In this document: piece after piece, positions 1 to 9,932 of the stretch
Layout of the letters: every line of letters begins with the position of its first letter
Numbering within the stretch: position 1 is the first letter of the stretch
NCBI RefSeq assembly: GCF_022348165.1
Contig: NZ_JAKRFI010000001.1
Span: 930,001 to 994,000, forward strand
DNA length: 64,000 nucleotides
Source: Halomonas sp. McH1-25
Lineage (GTDB): Bacteria; Pseudomonadota; Gammaproteobacteria; Pseudomonadales; Halomonadaceae
Reading direction: 5' to 3'
Program-made: the position numbers and the translations under genes
Notes under the pieces: generated by a model
What the model was told of the DNA's origin: nothing
Seen by the model: only the letters and a program-made list of their open reading frames with translations
Database searches by the model: none

Positions 1-33
1 GCCGTCGGCAAGGTTGGCCTGGTCACCAAGTGA
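1..33 (+). CDS. 3' end of an unidentified gene
   Basis: The first 33 bases read in frame 1 as ten residues ending VGKVGLVTK followed by TGA. The run has ordinary GC-rich codon choice and is followed by a non-coding stretch, so it is probably the C-terminus of a gene entering from outside the window. Ten residues are too few to assign a family. A short dyad (6-bp arms TAATGA/TCATTA, positions 64-82) lies just downstream but has no T-run, so it is not a clear terminator. Confidence 0.4.
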   Translation, partial: AVGKVGLVTK

Positions 34-223
34 TCCGGCGCCATAAGATCCGACACCCGCGAATAATGAACGTGGGTCATTAAAATCATTGGCGTCGGCT
101 GGGGACACTCGTAAACGATTTCGTAACCGATGCGAAGTTGCATTGTGACAAGGCCCATGAGATGGAACCTTGAGCATACGCGCCATCGGCCAAAGATGAT
201 CGCTCTTTTAGGACGAGTGGTAC

Positions 224-1339
224 TTATTTCCGGTTCCAGATGGATTGGGCCGTGCCGACTACCAGGCGCAGCTTTTCCCACTGCTCTTCTTCACTGAGCA
301 GGTTGCCTTCCTCGGTGGATGCGAAGCCGCACTGTGGGCTCAGACAAAGCTGGTCGAGGGCAACGAAGCGCTGGGCTTCATCGATGCGCTTGGCGATTTC
401 CTCGACGGGTTCCAGCGCCCCTGTCTTGGTCGTCACCAGGCCGAGCACCACTTGTTTGTGGCCTTCGGGCAAAAAGCGTAGCGGCTCGAACCCACCGGCA
501 CGCTCGGTATCGTATTCGAGGAAGTAGGCGTCGACATCGACGTCGCCGAGCAGGGTCTTCGCCACCGGCTCGTAGCCCCCCTCGCTGATCCATGTCGAAC
601 GGAAATTGCCCCGACAGACATGCAGGCTGACGTAAAGGTCTTCGGGCCGACCGGCCAAGGCATGATTGAGCACTTCGGCATAGATACGCTGCAGATGATC
701 GGGGTCGTCGCCGCGTGAGCGCGCCGCATCCAGCTCCTTCTGCGAGCAAAGATAGGCCCAGACGGTGTCGTCGAGCTGCAGGTAACGGCAGCCGGCATCG
801 TAGAAGGCGCTCACGGCATCGCGGTAGGTATCCGCCAGGTCGGCGAAGAAGGCATCCAGGCTGGGATAAACGCTCGAATCGATGTTTCTGCGTCCGCCTC
901 GGAAATGCAGCACGCTGGGACTGGGGATGGTCATCTTGGGCATGGCCGAAGACACCGTGTCATGCAGAAAGCGATAGTCGTCGAGCATGGGATGCTGGCT
1001 ATCGAAGCCAAGCCTGTCGATGACGCGAACGCCACGCGCCTGGGTCGCCTGGCCCTGAAACTGTATGCCCTGCTCGGCTTGATACCCCTCGACGCCACGC
1101 AGGCGCTCCAGAAAATCGAAGTGCCACCAGGCGCGACGAAACTCGCCGTCGGTCACCGCCTCGAGGCCGATCTCTTCCTGGCGGGCTACGATGCGTCGAA
1201 TTTCCCGATCTTCGACCTCGCGCAGTGACTGGGCATCGATATCGCCGGCTTGTCGGCGTCGACGGGCGTCCTTGAGTTCGTCACTGCGTAGCAGGCTGCC
1301 TACCGTATCGGCACGAAAGGGCGCTTGTGGTCGGGTCAT
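224..1339 (-). CDS. MetE C-terminal-like methyltransferase (YxjG/YxjH type)
   Basis: This 371-residue protein matches the short family related to the C-terminal catalytic half of cobalamin-independent methionine synthase. It opens with FRADTVGSLLRS and has the VTDGEFRR strand near residue 60. Probable zinc ligands are the His and Cys of SLHVCRGNF (around residue 240) and the Cys of SPQCGF near residue 335. These resemble the His/Cys/Cys set that activates the homocysteine thiol in MetE. The N-terminal MetE half is absent, as usual for this family, so the methyl donor is uncertain: methyltetrahydrofolate or another methylated compound. It is cytosolic and monocistronic, and ends head-on against an incoming plus-strand gene. 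I saw no SAM riboswitch or clear MetJ box upstream. Confidence 0.85.
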   Translation of the reverse strand: MTRPQAPFRADTVGSLLRSDELKDARRRRQAGDIDAQSLREVEDREIRRIVARQEEIGLEAVTDGEFRRAWWHFDFLERLRGVEGYQAEQGIQFQGQATQARGVRVIDRLGFDSQHPMLDDYRFLHDTVSSAMPKMTIPSPSVLHFRGGRRNIDSSVYPSLDAFFADLADTYRDAVSAFYDAGCRYLQLDDTVWAYLCSQKELDAARSRGDDPDHLQRIYAEVLNHALAGRPEDLYVSLHVCRGNFRSTWISEGGYEPVAKTLLGDVDVDAYFLEYDTERAGGFEPLRFLPEGHKQVVLGLVTTKTGALEPVEEIAKRIDEAQRFVALDQLCLSPQCGFASTEEGNLLSEEEQWEKLRLVVGTAQSIWNRK

Positions 1340-1472
1340 GGCTGAACTCGCTTGGCAAAGAAGGTCCCTCCACTATGCCTAGCCATTCATGAGAAGGCTA
1401 ACGAGCATCTTTCACGTCTGTATGAATGTAGCTCAAGCGGATGATACGGAAGACGAACGACAGATCGGCGAC

Positions 1473-1766
1473 TCAGTGAACCGTGTCGGCTATCTCGGGC
1501 TCTTCCTCGCCCCCTTCCCAGAGCGTGGTTCGGGTAATGGCATGATCGATCATTTCGCGGGCCACCTCGAAACGGCTGTTACGCAGCAGATCAGCCGCCT
1601 CGTCCGAGATACGGATACTCAGTAACGGCTGGCCCTCGCCTTCGGCAGGGCGTAATACGATCTCGCCATCGGCGAGCTCAACGATTTCCAGTATGGCAGT
1701 CTCGGACACAAACACCTCGGCTAGTCGAGAACCGTGTAATGAAAAACGACCATAGCGATTCGCCAT
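1473..1766 (-). CDS. Conserved small protein of unknown function, 97 aa
   Basis: The frame is open from a GTG at 1841, but that start would overlap the upstream DUF6586 gene by 32 bases. The ATG at 1766 (MANRYGRFSLHG) gives a compact 97-residue protein and is preferred. It is acidic and has no signal peptide or membrane segment. It reads as a small beta-rich fold (LAEVFVSETAILEIVEL, EIVLRPAEG) followed by a helical tail. It is probably the last gene of the topA-DUF6586 transcription unit, 43 bases after DUF6586. In Pseudomonas this position near topA holds SOS genes (sulA, lexA), but I see no similarity to SulA. Function unknown. Confidence 0.6.
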   Translation of the reverse strand: MANRYGRFSLHGSRLAEVFVSETAILEIVELADGEIVLRPAEGEGQPLLSIRISDEAADLLRNSRFEVAREMIDHAITRTTLWEGGEEEPEIADTVH

Positions 1767-1809
1767 GGCCGTTATTTTCCCTAAGGTTACCACTCCGGCC
1801 GGAAAGGCG

Positions 1810-2271
1810 TCACCATTCGATGCTGGTTTCACGCAGTTCACTCAGCGACGTCTTGAATTCACGCAGGCACCAGCGCAGCTCATCGGCCAACGCCAGGCGA
1901 TCGGCGGCAACGATCAACGTCTCATCCTGGCTTTCCCGCCGCGCCGCACCCTCGACACCGTGCAATGTCTCGATGCGCATGGTCAGCACCGCCAGCCAGC
2001 TGTCGGGCATTTCTCTCATCTCGCGCAGACGCTGGACCTCGGCGATGGCTTCGCCGCCATTGCCCAGTAGCTCGCGCCAGTCATGTCGCGCCAGCCTAGC
2101 ATGCTCCGTCAACTCACGCAGTGCGGCGTTCAGGGCCAGTTCCATCAGCGCCAGCGCCCCCTCTTCACCGGCCATGCGGCGCGAGGCTGCATGCTCGTCA
2201 TTTCCGACAGAGAGGTTGAGCAACAGTTCCGCCTGATACAACAACTGGTTGGTTCGACTTCTCGGCGTCAT
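1810..2271 (-). CDS. DUF6586-like protein next to topA
   Basis: A 153-residue, mostly helical soluble protein ([18 protein letters not shown], then [20 protein letters not shown]). Its start codon overlaps the topA stop by four bases (ATGA at 2268-2271), so it is translationally coupled to topoisomerase I. In Pseudomonas a protein of this size and character also sits beside topA, which supports the DUF6586 label. The function is not known. A run of hydrophobic heptads in the first half suggests a helical bundle or dimer rather than an enzyme. Family identification rests on synteny and overall appearance. Confidence 0.6.
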   Translation of the reverse strand: MTPRSRTNQLLYQAELLLNLSVGNDEHAASRRMAGEEGALALMELALNAALRELTEHARLARHDWRELLGNGGEAIAEVQRLREMREMPDSWLAVLTMRIETLHGVEGAARRESQDETLIVAADRLALADELRWCLREFKTSLSELRETSIEW

Positions 2272-4892
2272 TTACGCTTATCCTCGATATGCCAGCGGCC
2301 ATCGTCATAGGTCGCCTTCCATCCGCTAGCCTTGCCGTCCTCTTCGGTCATGACGTACTGGCTCTTGGTCTTGCGCGCGAAACGGATCTGGGCCGGGCGT
2401 CCATCGGGATCCTTGCTCGGGGCGTCGAGAAGAAAATGATACTTCTCGGGCAGCTCGGCGGCGTGTGACTTGAGTTCCTCGACCAGGGGAGCGCGCGTTT
2501 CGCGATTCTTGGGAAACTGGCTGGCGGCCAGGAACAACCCGCTGGCCCCGTCACGCAATACGTAGTGATCGTCGACCTTCTGGCAAGCCAGCTCCGGCAT
2601 GGGAATCGGATCCATCTTGGGCGGCGCAACCTCACCGTTCTTTAGCAGCTTGCGGGTATTCTTGCAGTTCTCATTGGTACAACCGAAGTACTTGCCGAAG
2701 CGTCCCGACTTGAGCTGCATGTCACTGCCGCATTTGTCGCACTCGATGGTCGGCCCCTCATAGCCCTTGAGCTTGAAGCGTCCCTTTTCCACCTCATGGC
2801 CATTGCAATCGGGGCTGTTACCACAGATGTGCAGCTTGCGTGTCTCGTCGATCAGGTAGCTGTCCATTGCCGTGCCGCACTCGGGACAGCGGCGCTTGGC
2901 GCGCAGCGCATCGGTTTCGGCATTTTCATCGGCATCGGCGGCCACCGCCTCGTCACCGGGAATCAAGTCGATGGTGGTCTTGCAGCGCTCCTTGGGCGGC
3001 AGATTGTAGCCGGAGCATCCCAGGAACACACCGGTCGAGGCGGTGCGGATCTGCATCTCACGCCCACAGCTCGGGCAGTCGATATCGGTGGGCACCGGCT
3101 GATTGGGGCGCATGCCCTCCTCGGCCCGCTCTAGCTTGGCCCGGAACTCGGCATAAAAGTCATCGAGCAGGCCTCGCCAATTGCGCTCGCCTTCGGCCAC
3201 CTCATCGAGGCTGTCTTCCATGCGGGCGGTAAAACCGTAATCCATCAGATCGCTGAACGACTCCGTCAACCGGTCGGTGACGATATCGCCGAGCTTCTCG
3301 GCGTAGAAGCGCCGGTTCTCGAGCTTGACGTAGCCCCGATCCTGAATCGTGGAAATGATCGAGGCATAGGTGGAAGGCCTGCCAATACCGCGCTTTTCCA
3401 ATTCCTTGACCAGGCTCGCCTCGGTGTAGCGGGCCGGCGGCTTGGTGAAGTGCTGCTGCGGATCCAGCCGCTCCAGCGTCATCGACGTGCCCTCGGCCAG
3501 ATCCGGCAGGGTCTGGTCCTCATCTTTCTTGCCGGCAGGCTTGAGCACGCGGGTGTAGCCGTCGAACTTGAGCACGCGCCCTTTGGCACGCAGCTCATAG
3601 CCACCGGTTTCCACGGTCAGGGTGGTCGACAGATATTCTGCTGGTGGCATCTGGCACGCCACGAACTGGCGCCAGATCAGATCGTAGAGCCGCTCCGCAT
3701 CGCGCTCCATTCCCGACAGGTCGTTGGCGGTACGGTTTACCTCGGAGGGACGAATCGCCTCGTGGGCCTCCTGTGCGCCTTCCTTGCTGCTATAACGGTT
3801 GGGTGATTCGGGCAGGTAGCGCTTGCCGAATTCGCTTTCGATATAATCGCGCACCCCGTTCACCGCATCCTGCGACAGGTTGGTGGAATCGGTACGCATG
3901 TAGGTGATGTAACCCGCCTCATAAAGCCGCTGGGCCAACGTCATGGTTTTCTTCACCGAGAACCCCAACCGGCCGCTGGCAGCCTGCTGCAGCGTCGAAG
4001 TGATGAACGGCGCATTCGGCTTGGAGCGGGTCGGCTTTTCTTCACGCGCCGTGATCGCCAGCGCTGCCTGCTTCAGGGCGGCAATGCGCTCCTGGGTCTC
4101 TGCCTCGGAGGTCGGCCGGAACGGCTTGCCGTCCTGGCGCACCAGCTCGAAACGTACCGGCTCCCCTGCCGGACTGACCAGATCGGCATGGACGTCCCAG
4201 AACTCCTCGGGGATAAAGGCCCGAATTTCGCGCTCGCGCTCGACGATCAGCCGGACGGCCACCGACTGCACGCGACCGGCGGAAAGTCCACGCGCAACTT
4301 TGTTCCAAAGCAGCGGCGAGAGCATGAACCCCACGACCCTGTCCAGGAAACGTCGCGATTGCTGTGCCTCGACCCTCGGGACGTTGAGACTGCCGGGCGA
4401 TTTGAACGCCTCCTTGATGGCATTCTTGGTGATCTCGTTGAAGACCACACGCTTGTAGCGTTCGTCGTCGCCGCCGATGGTTTCCTTGAGGTGCCAGGCG
4501 ATGGCCTCCCCTTCGCGGTCCAAGTCGGTGGCCAGATAAATGGCATCGGCCTTTTCGGCCAGCTTGGCCAGTTCGGCCACGACCTTTTCCTTGCCCGGCA
4601 GGATCTCGTAATTGGCCTGCCAGCCATGCTCGGGGTCGATACCCATGCGACGGACCAACTGGTCCCAGGATTTCCGTTTCTTGTAGGCCGCCTTTTCCTC
4701 GGGCGACATCTTGCGTGTGGCGGCAGCCTGACGAGCGCGCTCCTTGGGATCGCTGGCGTTCTTGCCCGAGCCGCTGGTCGGCAGGTCGCGGATATGGCCT
4801 ACGCTCGACTTCACAATGAAGTCGTTGCCAAGGTATTTGTTGATCGTCTTGGCCTTGGCCGGCGACTCGACGATCACCAGTGACTTGCCCAT
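2268..4892 (-). CDS. topA: DNA topoisomerase I
   Basis: Type IA topoisomerase that relaxes negative supercoils by single-strand passage. The Toprim domain opens at [15 protein letters not shown] and contains the acidic [13 protein letters not shown] motif. The catalytic tyrosine is the Y of ITYMRTDS near residue 330. Three four-cysteine zinc ribbons follow: [16 protein letters not shown] and CDKCGSDM, each with a distal Cys pair. A further C-terminal repeat ([18 protein letters not shown]) ends the protein. The frame extends upstream to 4946, but the start at 4892 (MGKSLVIV) matches the family N-terminus and has a GGAG four bases upstream, giving 874 aa. E. coli TopA is about 865 aa. It heads a coupled unit with DUF6586. 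Confidence 0.97.
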   Translation of the reverse strand: MGKSLVIVESPAKAKTINKYLGNDFIVKSSVGHIRDLPTSGSGKNASDPKERARQAAATRKMSPEEKAAYKKRKSWDQLVRRMGIDPEHGWQANYEILPGKEKVVAELAKLAEKADAIYLATDLDREGEAIAWHLKETIGGDDERYKRVVFNEITKNAIKEAFKSPGSLNVPRVEAQQSRRFLDRVVGFMLSPLLWNKVARGLSAGRVQSVAVRLIVEREREIRAFIPEEFWDVHADLVSPAGEPVRFELVRQDGKPFRPTSEAETQERIAALKQAALAITAREEKPTRSKPNAPFITSTLQQAASGRLGFSVKKTMTLAQRLYEAGYITYMRTDSTNLSQDAVNGVRDYIESEFGKRYLPESPNRYSSKEGAQEAHEAIRPSEVNRTANDLSGMERDAERLYDLIWRQFVACQMPPAEYLSTTLTVETGGYELRAKGRVLKFDGYTRVLKPAGKKDEDQTLPDLAEGTSMTLERLDPQQHFTKPPARYTEASLVKELEKRGIGRPSTYASIISTIQDRGYVKLENRRFYAEKLGDIVTDRLTESFSDLMDYGFTARMEDSLDEVAEGERNWRGLLDDFYAEFRAKLERAEEGMRPNQPVPTDIDCPSCGREMQIRTASTGVFLGCSGYNLPPKERCKTTIDLIPGDEAVAADADENAETDALRAKRRCPECGTAMDSYLIDETRKLHICGNSPDCNGHEVEKGRFKLKGYEGPTIECDKCGSDMQLKSGRFGKYFGCTNENCKNTRKLLKNGEVAPPKMDPIPMPELACQKVDDHYVLRDGASGLFLAASQFPKNRETRAPLVEELKSHAAELPEKYHFLLDAPSKDPDGRPAQIRFARKTKSQYVMTEEDGKASGWKATYDDGRWHIEDKRK

Positions 4893-5334
4893 AGTGCTCC
4901 AAAATCTTTCTTCGAGGCCGATGTCAGCCATCGGCGGCCTGTCCATCGGGGAGACGGAAAAATGCGCCTACCCTACCCCAGCCATTCGCTTTGCGCCAGT
5001 TAACGCCTCCGCAGGGGCCGCGCACGTCATCGGCAGAAATGCCAGGGTAGCGTAGTCGCCTGGTGAGTACGGGCTCTCAGTGACACTAGACGCGCCCGGT
5101 ATGACCATGCAAGGCATGAGCTATCCAAATGCCCCGGTTGCCTAGTCGTTTCATCGTGTTGTTACATCGTCCGCTGAAGCTATGACTTGAATTGGCGAGG
5201 CGTTTTCCGCTAGCCGGCGGCATGCTGTATCATGTAGTAAAATGACTACATGATTTTTGTACGACAATGTCGGGTAGCCGAACGCCCATGAGCCAAACGC
5301 TGCCCACTTCTATATAGGCAAGAAGGAGTCCCTC
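4893..5334. other. Divergent intergenic region topA / pyk
   Basis: This 442-base gap between divergent topA and pyk contains no credible gene. It must hold both promoters. The only strong element I can identify is the HexR-like palindrome at 5229-5254, about 80 bases before the pyk start. The pyk ribosome binding site is AAGAAGGAG at about 5320, eight bases before ATG. No convincing -35/-10 pair could be chosen by eye for either gene. Confidence 0.6.
5229..5254 (+). promoter_or_regulatory. HexR operator upstream of pyk-mgsA
   Basis: A perfect inverted repeat with 10-base arms, ATCATGTAGT / ACTACATGAT, separated by AAAATG. The core TGTAGTAAAATGACTACA closely matches the published gammaproteobacterial HexR consensus (TGTARTWWWATTACA), with one mismatch in its first 14 positions. 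HexR is the RpiR-family repressor that senses 2-keto-3-deoxy-6-phosphogluconate and controls Entner-Doudoroff and lower-glycolysis genes. The site is placed to repress pyk and the coupled mgsA. Binding is inferred from the motif only; hexR itself is not in this window. Confidence 0.85.
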
Positions 5335-6798
5335 ATGCACGGCCCTGTACATGCCCCCATCCGTCGCACCAAAATCGTCGCCACTCTGGGTCCCGCCAGC
5401 GATCGCGACGGGATCCTCGACGAGCTGATACAGGCTGGGGTCGACGTGGTGCGCCTGAACTTCTCCCACGGCAGCCCCGACGATCACCGCCGCCGCCTGC
5501 AGGCCGTGCGCGAAGCCGCCGAGCGTCACGGCCGCACCGTCGCCGCCCTGGGAGACTTGCAAGGACCAAAGATCCGTATCGCTCGCTTCGCCGAAGGCTC
5601 GGTCACTCTCGCCGAAGACCAGAAATTCATTCTCGACGTCTCGCTCGACCGTGATGCTGGCGATGCCACCCAGGTCGGCTGCGACTACAAGTCGCTGGCA
5701 GAAGACGTCGAGGCTGGCGATGTCCTGCTGCTCGACGATGGCCGCCTCGAGCTGGTAGTCGATCGCGTCAACCCGCCGCAAGTGCACACTACCGTACGCG
5801 TCGGCGGCAAGCTGTCCAACAACAAGGGCATCAACAAGCAGGGTGGCGGGCTGTCTGCCGCCGCCCTCACCGACAAGGACCGCGAGGATCTGAAGACCGC
5901 CATCGATATCGGTGTGGATTACCTGGCGGTTTCGTTCCCGCGTAGCGCCGCCGACATGCAACTGGCCCGCGATCTGCTTGGCGAGGCCGGTAAGCACATT
6001 GGCTTGGTGGCCAAGATCGAGCGTGCCGAGGCGGTGGCCGATGACCAGACGCTGGATGACATCATCCGCGCATCCGAAGCGGTCATGGTGGCTCGCGGCG
6101 ATCTCGGCGTGGAGATCGGCGATGCCCAACTGATCGGTGTGCAAAAGCGCATCATTCAGCGTTCGCGCAGCCTCAATCGTGCGGTGATCACCGCCACCCA
6201 GATGATGGAGTCGATGATCCAGGCGCCCCTACCGACCCGCGCCGAGGTATTCGATGTAGCCAACGCCGTACTCGACGGCACCGATGCCGTCATGCTGTCC
6301 GCCGAGACCGCTGCAGGCGACTACCCGGTGGAGACTGTCGAGGCCATGGTTCGCCTGTGCCTGGGCGCCGAGCGCGAGCGCAGCATTCAGGAATCGAAGC
6401 ATCGCATTCACGAGGACTTCACCCGCATCGACGAGACCGTGGCGCTGTCGGCAATGTATGCCGCCAACCACCTCGATGGCGTAGCGGCCATTGCCTGCAT
6501 GACCTCCACCGGATACACGCCGCTGATCGCCTCGCGCATCCGCTCGGGCCTGCCCATCGTCGGCCTTGCCCACAGCCCTGCCGCCCAGCGGCGCATGGCA
6601 CTCTACCGTGGCGTGGTTTCGCTGCCCTTCGATACTAGCGACATGACGCCGCTGGAACTCAATCAGCGCGCCATCGAAGTGATGGTCGAGCGGGGGCTTG
6701 CCGAGGTTGGAGATCACATCATCCTGACTCGCGGCGACCACATGAATGCCCATGGTGGCACCAACACGATGAAGATCATCAAGGTGGAAAACGTGTGA
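5335..6798 (+). CDS. pyk: Pyruvate kinase
   Basis: Converts phosphoenolpyruvate and ADP to pyruvate and ATP, the last step of glycolysis and of the Entner-Doudoroff route. Family signatures in order: RRTKIVATLGPAS at residues 9-21, NFSHGS near 42, the metal and phosphate site MVARGDLGVEIG near 251, and ITATQMMESM near 285. The 487-residue length fits the PykA/PykII type. The start follows a strong Shine-Dalgarno. It lies downstream of the HexR palindrome, and its TGA overlaps the start of mgsA, so the two should be co-translated. The final ~120 residues form the usual allosteric C-domain. Confidence 0.97.
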   Translation: MHGPVHAPIRRTKIVATLGPASDRDGILDELIQAGVDVVRLNFSHGSPDDHRRRLQAVREAAERHGRTVAALGDLQGPKIRIARFAEGSVTLAEDQKFILDVSLDRDAGDATQVGCDYKSLAEDVEAGDVLLLDDGRLELVVDRVNPPQVHTTVRVGGKLSNNKGINKQGGGLSAAALTDKDREDLKTAIDIGVDYLAVSFPRSAADMQLARDLLGEAGKHIGLVAKIERAEAVADDQTLDDIIRASEAVMVARGDLGVEIGDAQLIGVQKRIIQRSRSLNRAVITATQMMESMIQAPLPTRAEVFDVANAVLDGTDAVMLSAETAAGDYPVETVEAMVRLCLGAERERSIQESKHRIHEDFTRIDETVALSAMYAANHLDGVAAIACMTSTGYTPLIASRIRSGLPIVGLAHSPAAQRRMALYRGVVSLPFDTSDMTPLELNQRAIEVMVERGLAEVGDHIILTRGDHMNAHGGTNTMKIIKVENV

Positions 6799-7277
6799 TG
6801 AGCGAGCAGCGACCAACGCGCAAGGCCCAGCGGATACTCCCCCAGCGCAAGCGTATCGCCTTGATCGCCCACGACGGCAAGAAAGACGAACTGCTGGAAT
6901 GGGCGGATCGCTGGCGTGAGACGCTAGGTCAGCACGACCTGGTTGGCACCGGCACCACCGCCAAGCGTGTCGCAGCGGCACTTGGCCTGAGCGTAGAAGG
7001 GCTGATGAGTGGTCCGCTGGGTGGCGATCAGCAGATCGGCGCACGGATCACCGAGCAGCGTCTGGACATGCTGGTGTTCTTTTGGGATCCGTTCGCGCCC
7101 ATGCCTCACGACCCGGACGTCAAGGCTTTGCTGCGCCTGGCGGCGCTGTGGAACATTCCGGTCGCCTGCAATGCGGCCAGCGCGGATTTTCTTATCAGCT
7201 CGCCCTATCTCGCTGAAGAGTATCGCATGGCCATACCTGACGCGGGCGACTGGGTGGCGGCACGCACCCAGCCTTGA
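6798..7277 (+). CDS. mgsA: Methylglyoxal synthase
   Basis: Removes phosphate from dihydroxyacetone phosphate to give methylglyoxal, a bypass that frees phosphate when triose phosphates pile up. Family motifs are IALIAHDGKKDEL near the N-terminus, the phosphate-binding GTGTTAKR near residue 50, the catalytic GPLGGDQQIGA near 72, FFWDPFAPMPHDPDVK near 93, and NAASADFLI near 123. At 159 aa it is the usual length. The ATG at 6798 overlaps the pyk stop (TGATG); a GTG at 6795 is an alternative. Coupling to pyk places this toxic-product enzyme under the HexR-like operator. A strong terminator closes the unit. Confidence 0.95.
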   Translation: MSEQRPTRKAQRILPQRKRIALIAHDGKKDELLEWADRWRETLGQHDLVGTGTTAKRVAAALGLSVEGLMSGPLGGDQQIGARITEQRLDMLVFFWDPFAPMPHDPDVKALLRLAALWNIPVACNAASADFLISSPYLAEEYRMAIPDAGDWVAARTQP

Positions 7278-7293
7278 ATCGAGCACCCGAACG

Positions 7294-7325
7294 AAAACGC
7301 CGCCTGCAAGGCGGCGTTTTTTTCA
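7294..7325 (+). terminator. Intrinsic terminator after pyk-mgsA
   Basis: An 11-base perfect stem (AAAACGCCGCC / GGCGGCGTTTT) with loop TGCAA, continued by a T-run to about 7324. It ends the pyk-mgsA transcript. The symmetric A/T flanks suggest it may also serve the converging DUF3141 gene. Confidence 0.93.
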
Positions 7326-7338
7326 TGGGCTCGCAGCG

Positions 7339-9636
7339 TCAGGACTGAGACGATTCGGAAGGCGGCGTGTCGGATGCCGTTTTCTCCAATGCCTTGGGCT
7401 CAATCGTTTTGCCGTTGCGTCCACTCTCACCGCTGACGCCCTGCTCTTCAGACTTGGCCTTGTCGAACAGCTTGCGTACCAGCGTCAGCCGAGTCTGACT
7501 CTTTGCATCCAGCGGTCCGCTGGCCGAGACCACCTGCTCGATGTGCGCAAAGTGCGCATCGATGGCCTTGGCGCTTTCCCCAGCCAATAGCACGGGCAGC
7601 GCCTCGAGCGCGGCATGACTGTCCTGCTTGAGGATGAAGAACTGGTCACGGACCAACGCCTTGAAACTGGTCAGATCGATGTTCGGCTCGATCTCGGCGC
7701 GAGTGGCCTTCAGCCGCTGGAAGTTGCGCTCGTCCGTGGTCGGCGCACCTCCCAGCACGAAGATCAACGCACGCATGACCGCGTGATGGCTATTGCCACG
7801 TTCGACTGATGCGAGCACTTCCTGTTGCCGCTGAGCGATGAAGCGACGATGCTCGGGCTGCGCGCCGGGATTGGGCAATACCCGCTCCTGCGTTGCACCA
7901 AGGCCCGACATGATCTGCAGCCATGGCTGACCGTAGATCTGCATGAACAGCCACTCGGAAAGCGAATCGCGAACCTCCCGGTATCCTTCCAGAGAGTGCT
8001 CTATCTGGTCCGAAACCATGCCTTCGGCAACTCGGAACGGATTGCTCGCCTCGACCGTATGCCGATTGGCCTTGATCGCCTCGGCCATGACGGGCAATGG
8101 CACCGTTAGCGGATTGCGATCCGACAGCAACTTGTAACCCAGACGGATCGGATGTATACGGCGAATCCAGCGCGCCGCCTCGGGCGTCATCACTGCTTGC
8201 AACCAAGGCTGCCAATAACGGCGATACAGGCCCAAATTGATATCGGAGATGCGTGCCACCGTGGCGAAGCGCCGCTGATCCTCCGGCCGGTTGTGTACGA
8301 TGGCATCGATATCCTCGAGTGTACGCGGGCTGAACTCCAGCAAGTAATCTCCGTCGACGAGATCGGGGTTCGCCGCCGAGGCCGGCTTCTCCGTCACCTG
8401 GGTTTCATAGAGGCCGGGAGGCAGGATATCGATATAGTCCATGTTGGCCGTGAATTCGGTGTGCTCCTTGCGGGATACACTACCCGACACGAAGATGCCG
8501 AGATGGCCGGTCGTGTCATGCACGCAATAGACGATGGTCTGCTCGTTGGCCACGATATCGTCGACGCTGTCGTACAGGTCCTCGATCCAACCAAGCGCCT
8601 GAGGCGGCGGCGTGATATCGTCGCCCTTGGAGCAGAACACCACGATCGGCGAACGCACGTTACGCAGATCGATGCGCCGTCCATCCCGGGTCGTCAGTTG
8701 CGCCGTACTCAGACGATTGCCGACGAACAGATTGTCGACGATGTACTGGATTTCCTCGGCATTGAGTACCACATGCCCACCCCACCAACGCTCGAACTGC
8801 AAATAACGCCGGGCCTCGCTGTCCACGTTGGCAAAAAGACGGTACTGCTTGGTCCATAAAGTGTTCGCTGGATTGAGCTTCTCGAAGTTCTGGACCAACA
8901 GGGCACCATCGAAATGGCCATGTCCGAGGTCGCCGGCCAGCGCGGTGACCCAGCTTCCCCCAAGCAGACCTGCCGAATAGCGCATCGGGGCCTTGCCTCG
9001 CTCGCCGGCCCAATACGACAGCGGCGCCCCGGCAATGAGAATGGGGCCAAAACACTCGGGCTCCAGGGCCGCCGCCATCATGAGCTGCCAGCCAGCCTGG
9101 CAATTGCCGACCACCATGGGCTTCTCGGCCGTTTGGGGATGCCTGTCGATGACATGCCTTAAAAACTGCACTTCCGCCTCGACGACGTCTTCCACGCTCT
9201 GACCGGGAACGGGAAAAGGCAGAAAACCGATGAAATAGCAGGGATGCCCGGCCCTCAGCGCGACACCGATTTCACTGTCGGGCTTGAATCCGCCGATGCC
9301 CGGCCCATGACCGGCACGCGGATCGACGACGACGAAAGGACGCATGCTCTCATCGATGTCGGTCCCTTGGGGCGGAATGATGCGCATCAACTCGTAGTTG
9401 ACCGGATTCGGCAGCGTGCGCCCATCCATCAGCACTTCGGCATCGAAGCCCAGCACATTGGGCTTGGTCTGTTCCATGTGCTCCAAATACTGGTTGCCGC
9501 GCTGACGCATGACGTCGAGGTAAAGCACACTGCGCTCGCTGACGTCCCGCCAATAATCGATGGCAGCACGCCCGACCCCCAACGGATCCCAGAACGCGCC
9601 GGCGGCTTCGGCAAACGTGGCAAAAACGGGAAACAT
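7339..9636 (-). CDS. DUF3141 alpha/beta hydrolase, PHA-synthase-like
   Basis: A 765-residue protein of the DUF3141 family, related to polyhydroxyalkanoate synthase and depolymerase alpha/beta hydrolases. The nucleophile elbow reads GNCQAGW around residue 176, so the predicted nucleophile is Cys, in the G-x-C-x-G setting of PhaC synthases rather than the Ser of lipases. The rest of a triad is visible as the Asp of CSKGDDITPP (about 335) and the His of DTTGHLGIF (about 376). The long C-terminal half is helical and ends in a polar tail. The frame begins with GTG at 9666, but the ATG at 9636 has GGAG seven bases upstream and is preferred. The true substrate is unknown; a role in PHA or short-chain acyl metabolism is inference. 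Confidence 0.8.
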   Translation of the reverse strand: MFPVFATFAEAAGAFWDPLGVGRAAIDYWRDVSERSVLYLDVMRQRGNQYLEHMEQTKPNVLGFDAEVLMDGRTLPNPVNYELMRIIPPQGTDIDESMRPFVVVDPRAGHGPGIGGFKPDSEIGVALRAGHPCYFIGFLPFPVPGQSVEDVVEAEVQFLRHVIDRHPQTAEKPMVVGNCQAGWQLMMAAALEPECFGPILIAGAPLSYWAGERGKAPMRYSAGLLGGSWVTALAGDLGHGHFDGALLVQNFEKLNPANTLWTKQYRLFANVDSEARRYLQFERWWGGHVVLNAEEIQYIVDNLFVGNRLSTAQLTTRDGRRIDLRNVRSPIVVFCSKGDDITPPPQALGWIEDLYDSVDDIVANEQTIVYCVHDTTGHLGIFVSGSVSRKEHTEFTANMDYIDILPPGLYETQVTEKPASAANPDLVDGDYLLEFSPRTLEDIDAIVHNRPEDQRRFATVARISDINLGLYRRYWQPWLQAVMTPEAARWIRRIHPIRLGYKLLSDRNPLTVPLPVMAEAIKANRHTVEASNPFRVAEGMVSDQIEHSLEGYREVRDSLSEWLFMQIYGQPWLQIMSGLGATQERVLPNPGAQPEHRRFIAQRQQEVLASVERGNSHHAVMRALIFVLGGAPTTDERNFQRLKATRAEIEPNIDLTSFKALVRDQFFILKQDSHAALEALPVLLAGESAKAIDAHFAHIEQVVSASGPLDAKSQTRLTLVRKLFDKAKSEEQGVSGESGRNGKTIEPKALEKTASDTPPSESSQS

Positions 9637-9932
9637 GGCACGACTCCACAAGGATGATTGCTGCACTGCAAGATAAGAGTAACGCCATCACACCAATTTT
9701 GCAGTGATCAATTCGTAATTGCGCTTACCTTACCGCAGCAACACACAATAAAGAGTCAGAGCATGCGCGAGAATGATTAATTGAGATCATGCCCGCCGGC
9801 GCAGTATCTGCGCCGGCTTCAAGGCCACGGTCGGCATCCGTTTGGATGCGAATGGGCATATGCAGGAGCCGGCCTGGCACTGCACGGGATCAGCGCCACA
9901 CCACGCAGCGAGTCCTGTCTCGTTTGCCCAGA

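Noticed and set aside
64-82. Dyad TAATGA-N7-TCATTA as a terminator or operator
   Set aside because: Arms are only six bases and AT-rich, no T-run follows and no known regulator matches; too weak to call.
1340-1472. Possible SAM riboswitch or T-box before the MetE-like gene
   Set aside because: The leader is short and I could not find conserved SAM-I/II blocks or a MetJ box repeat.
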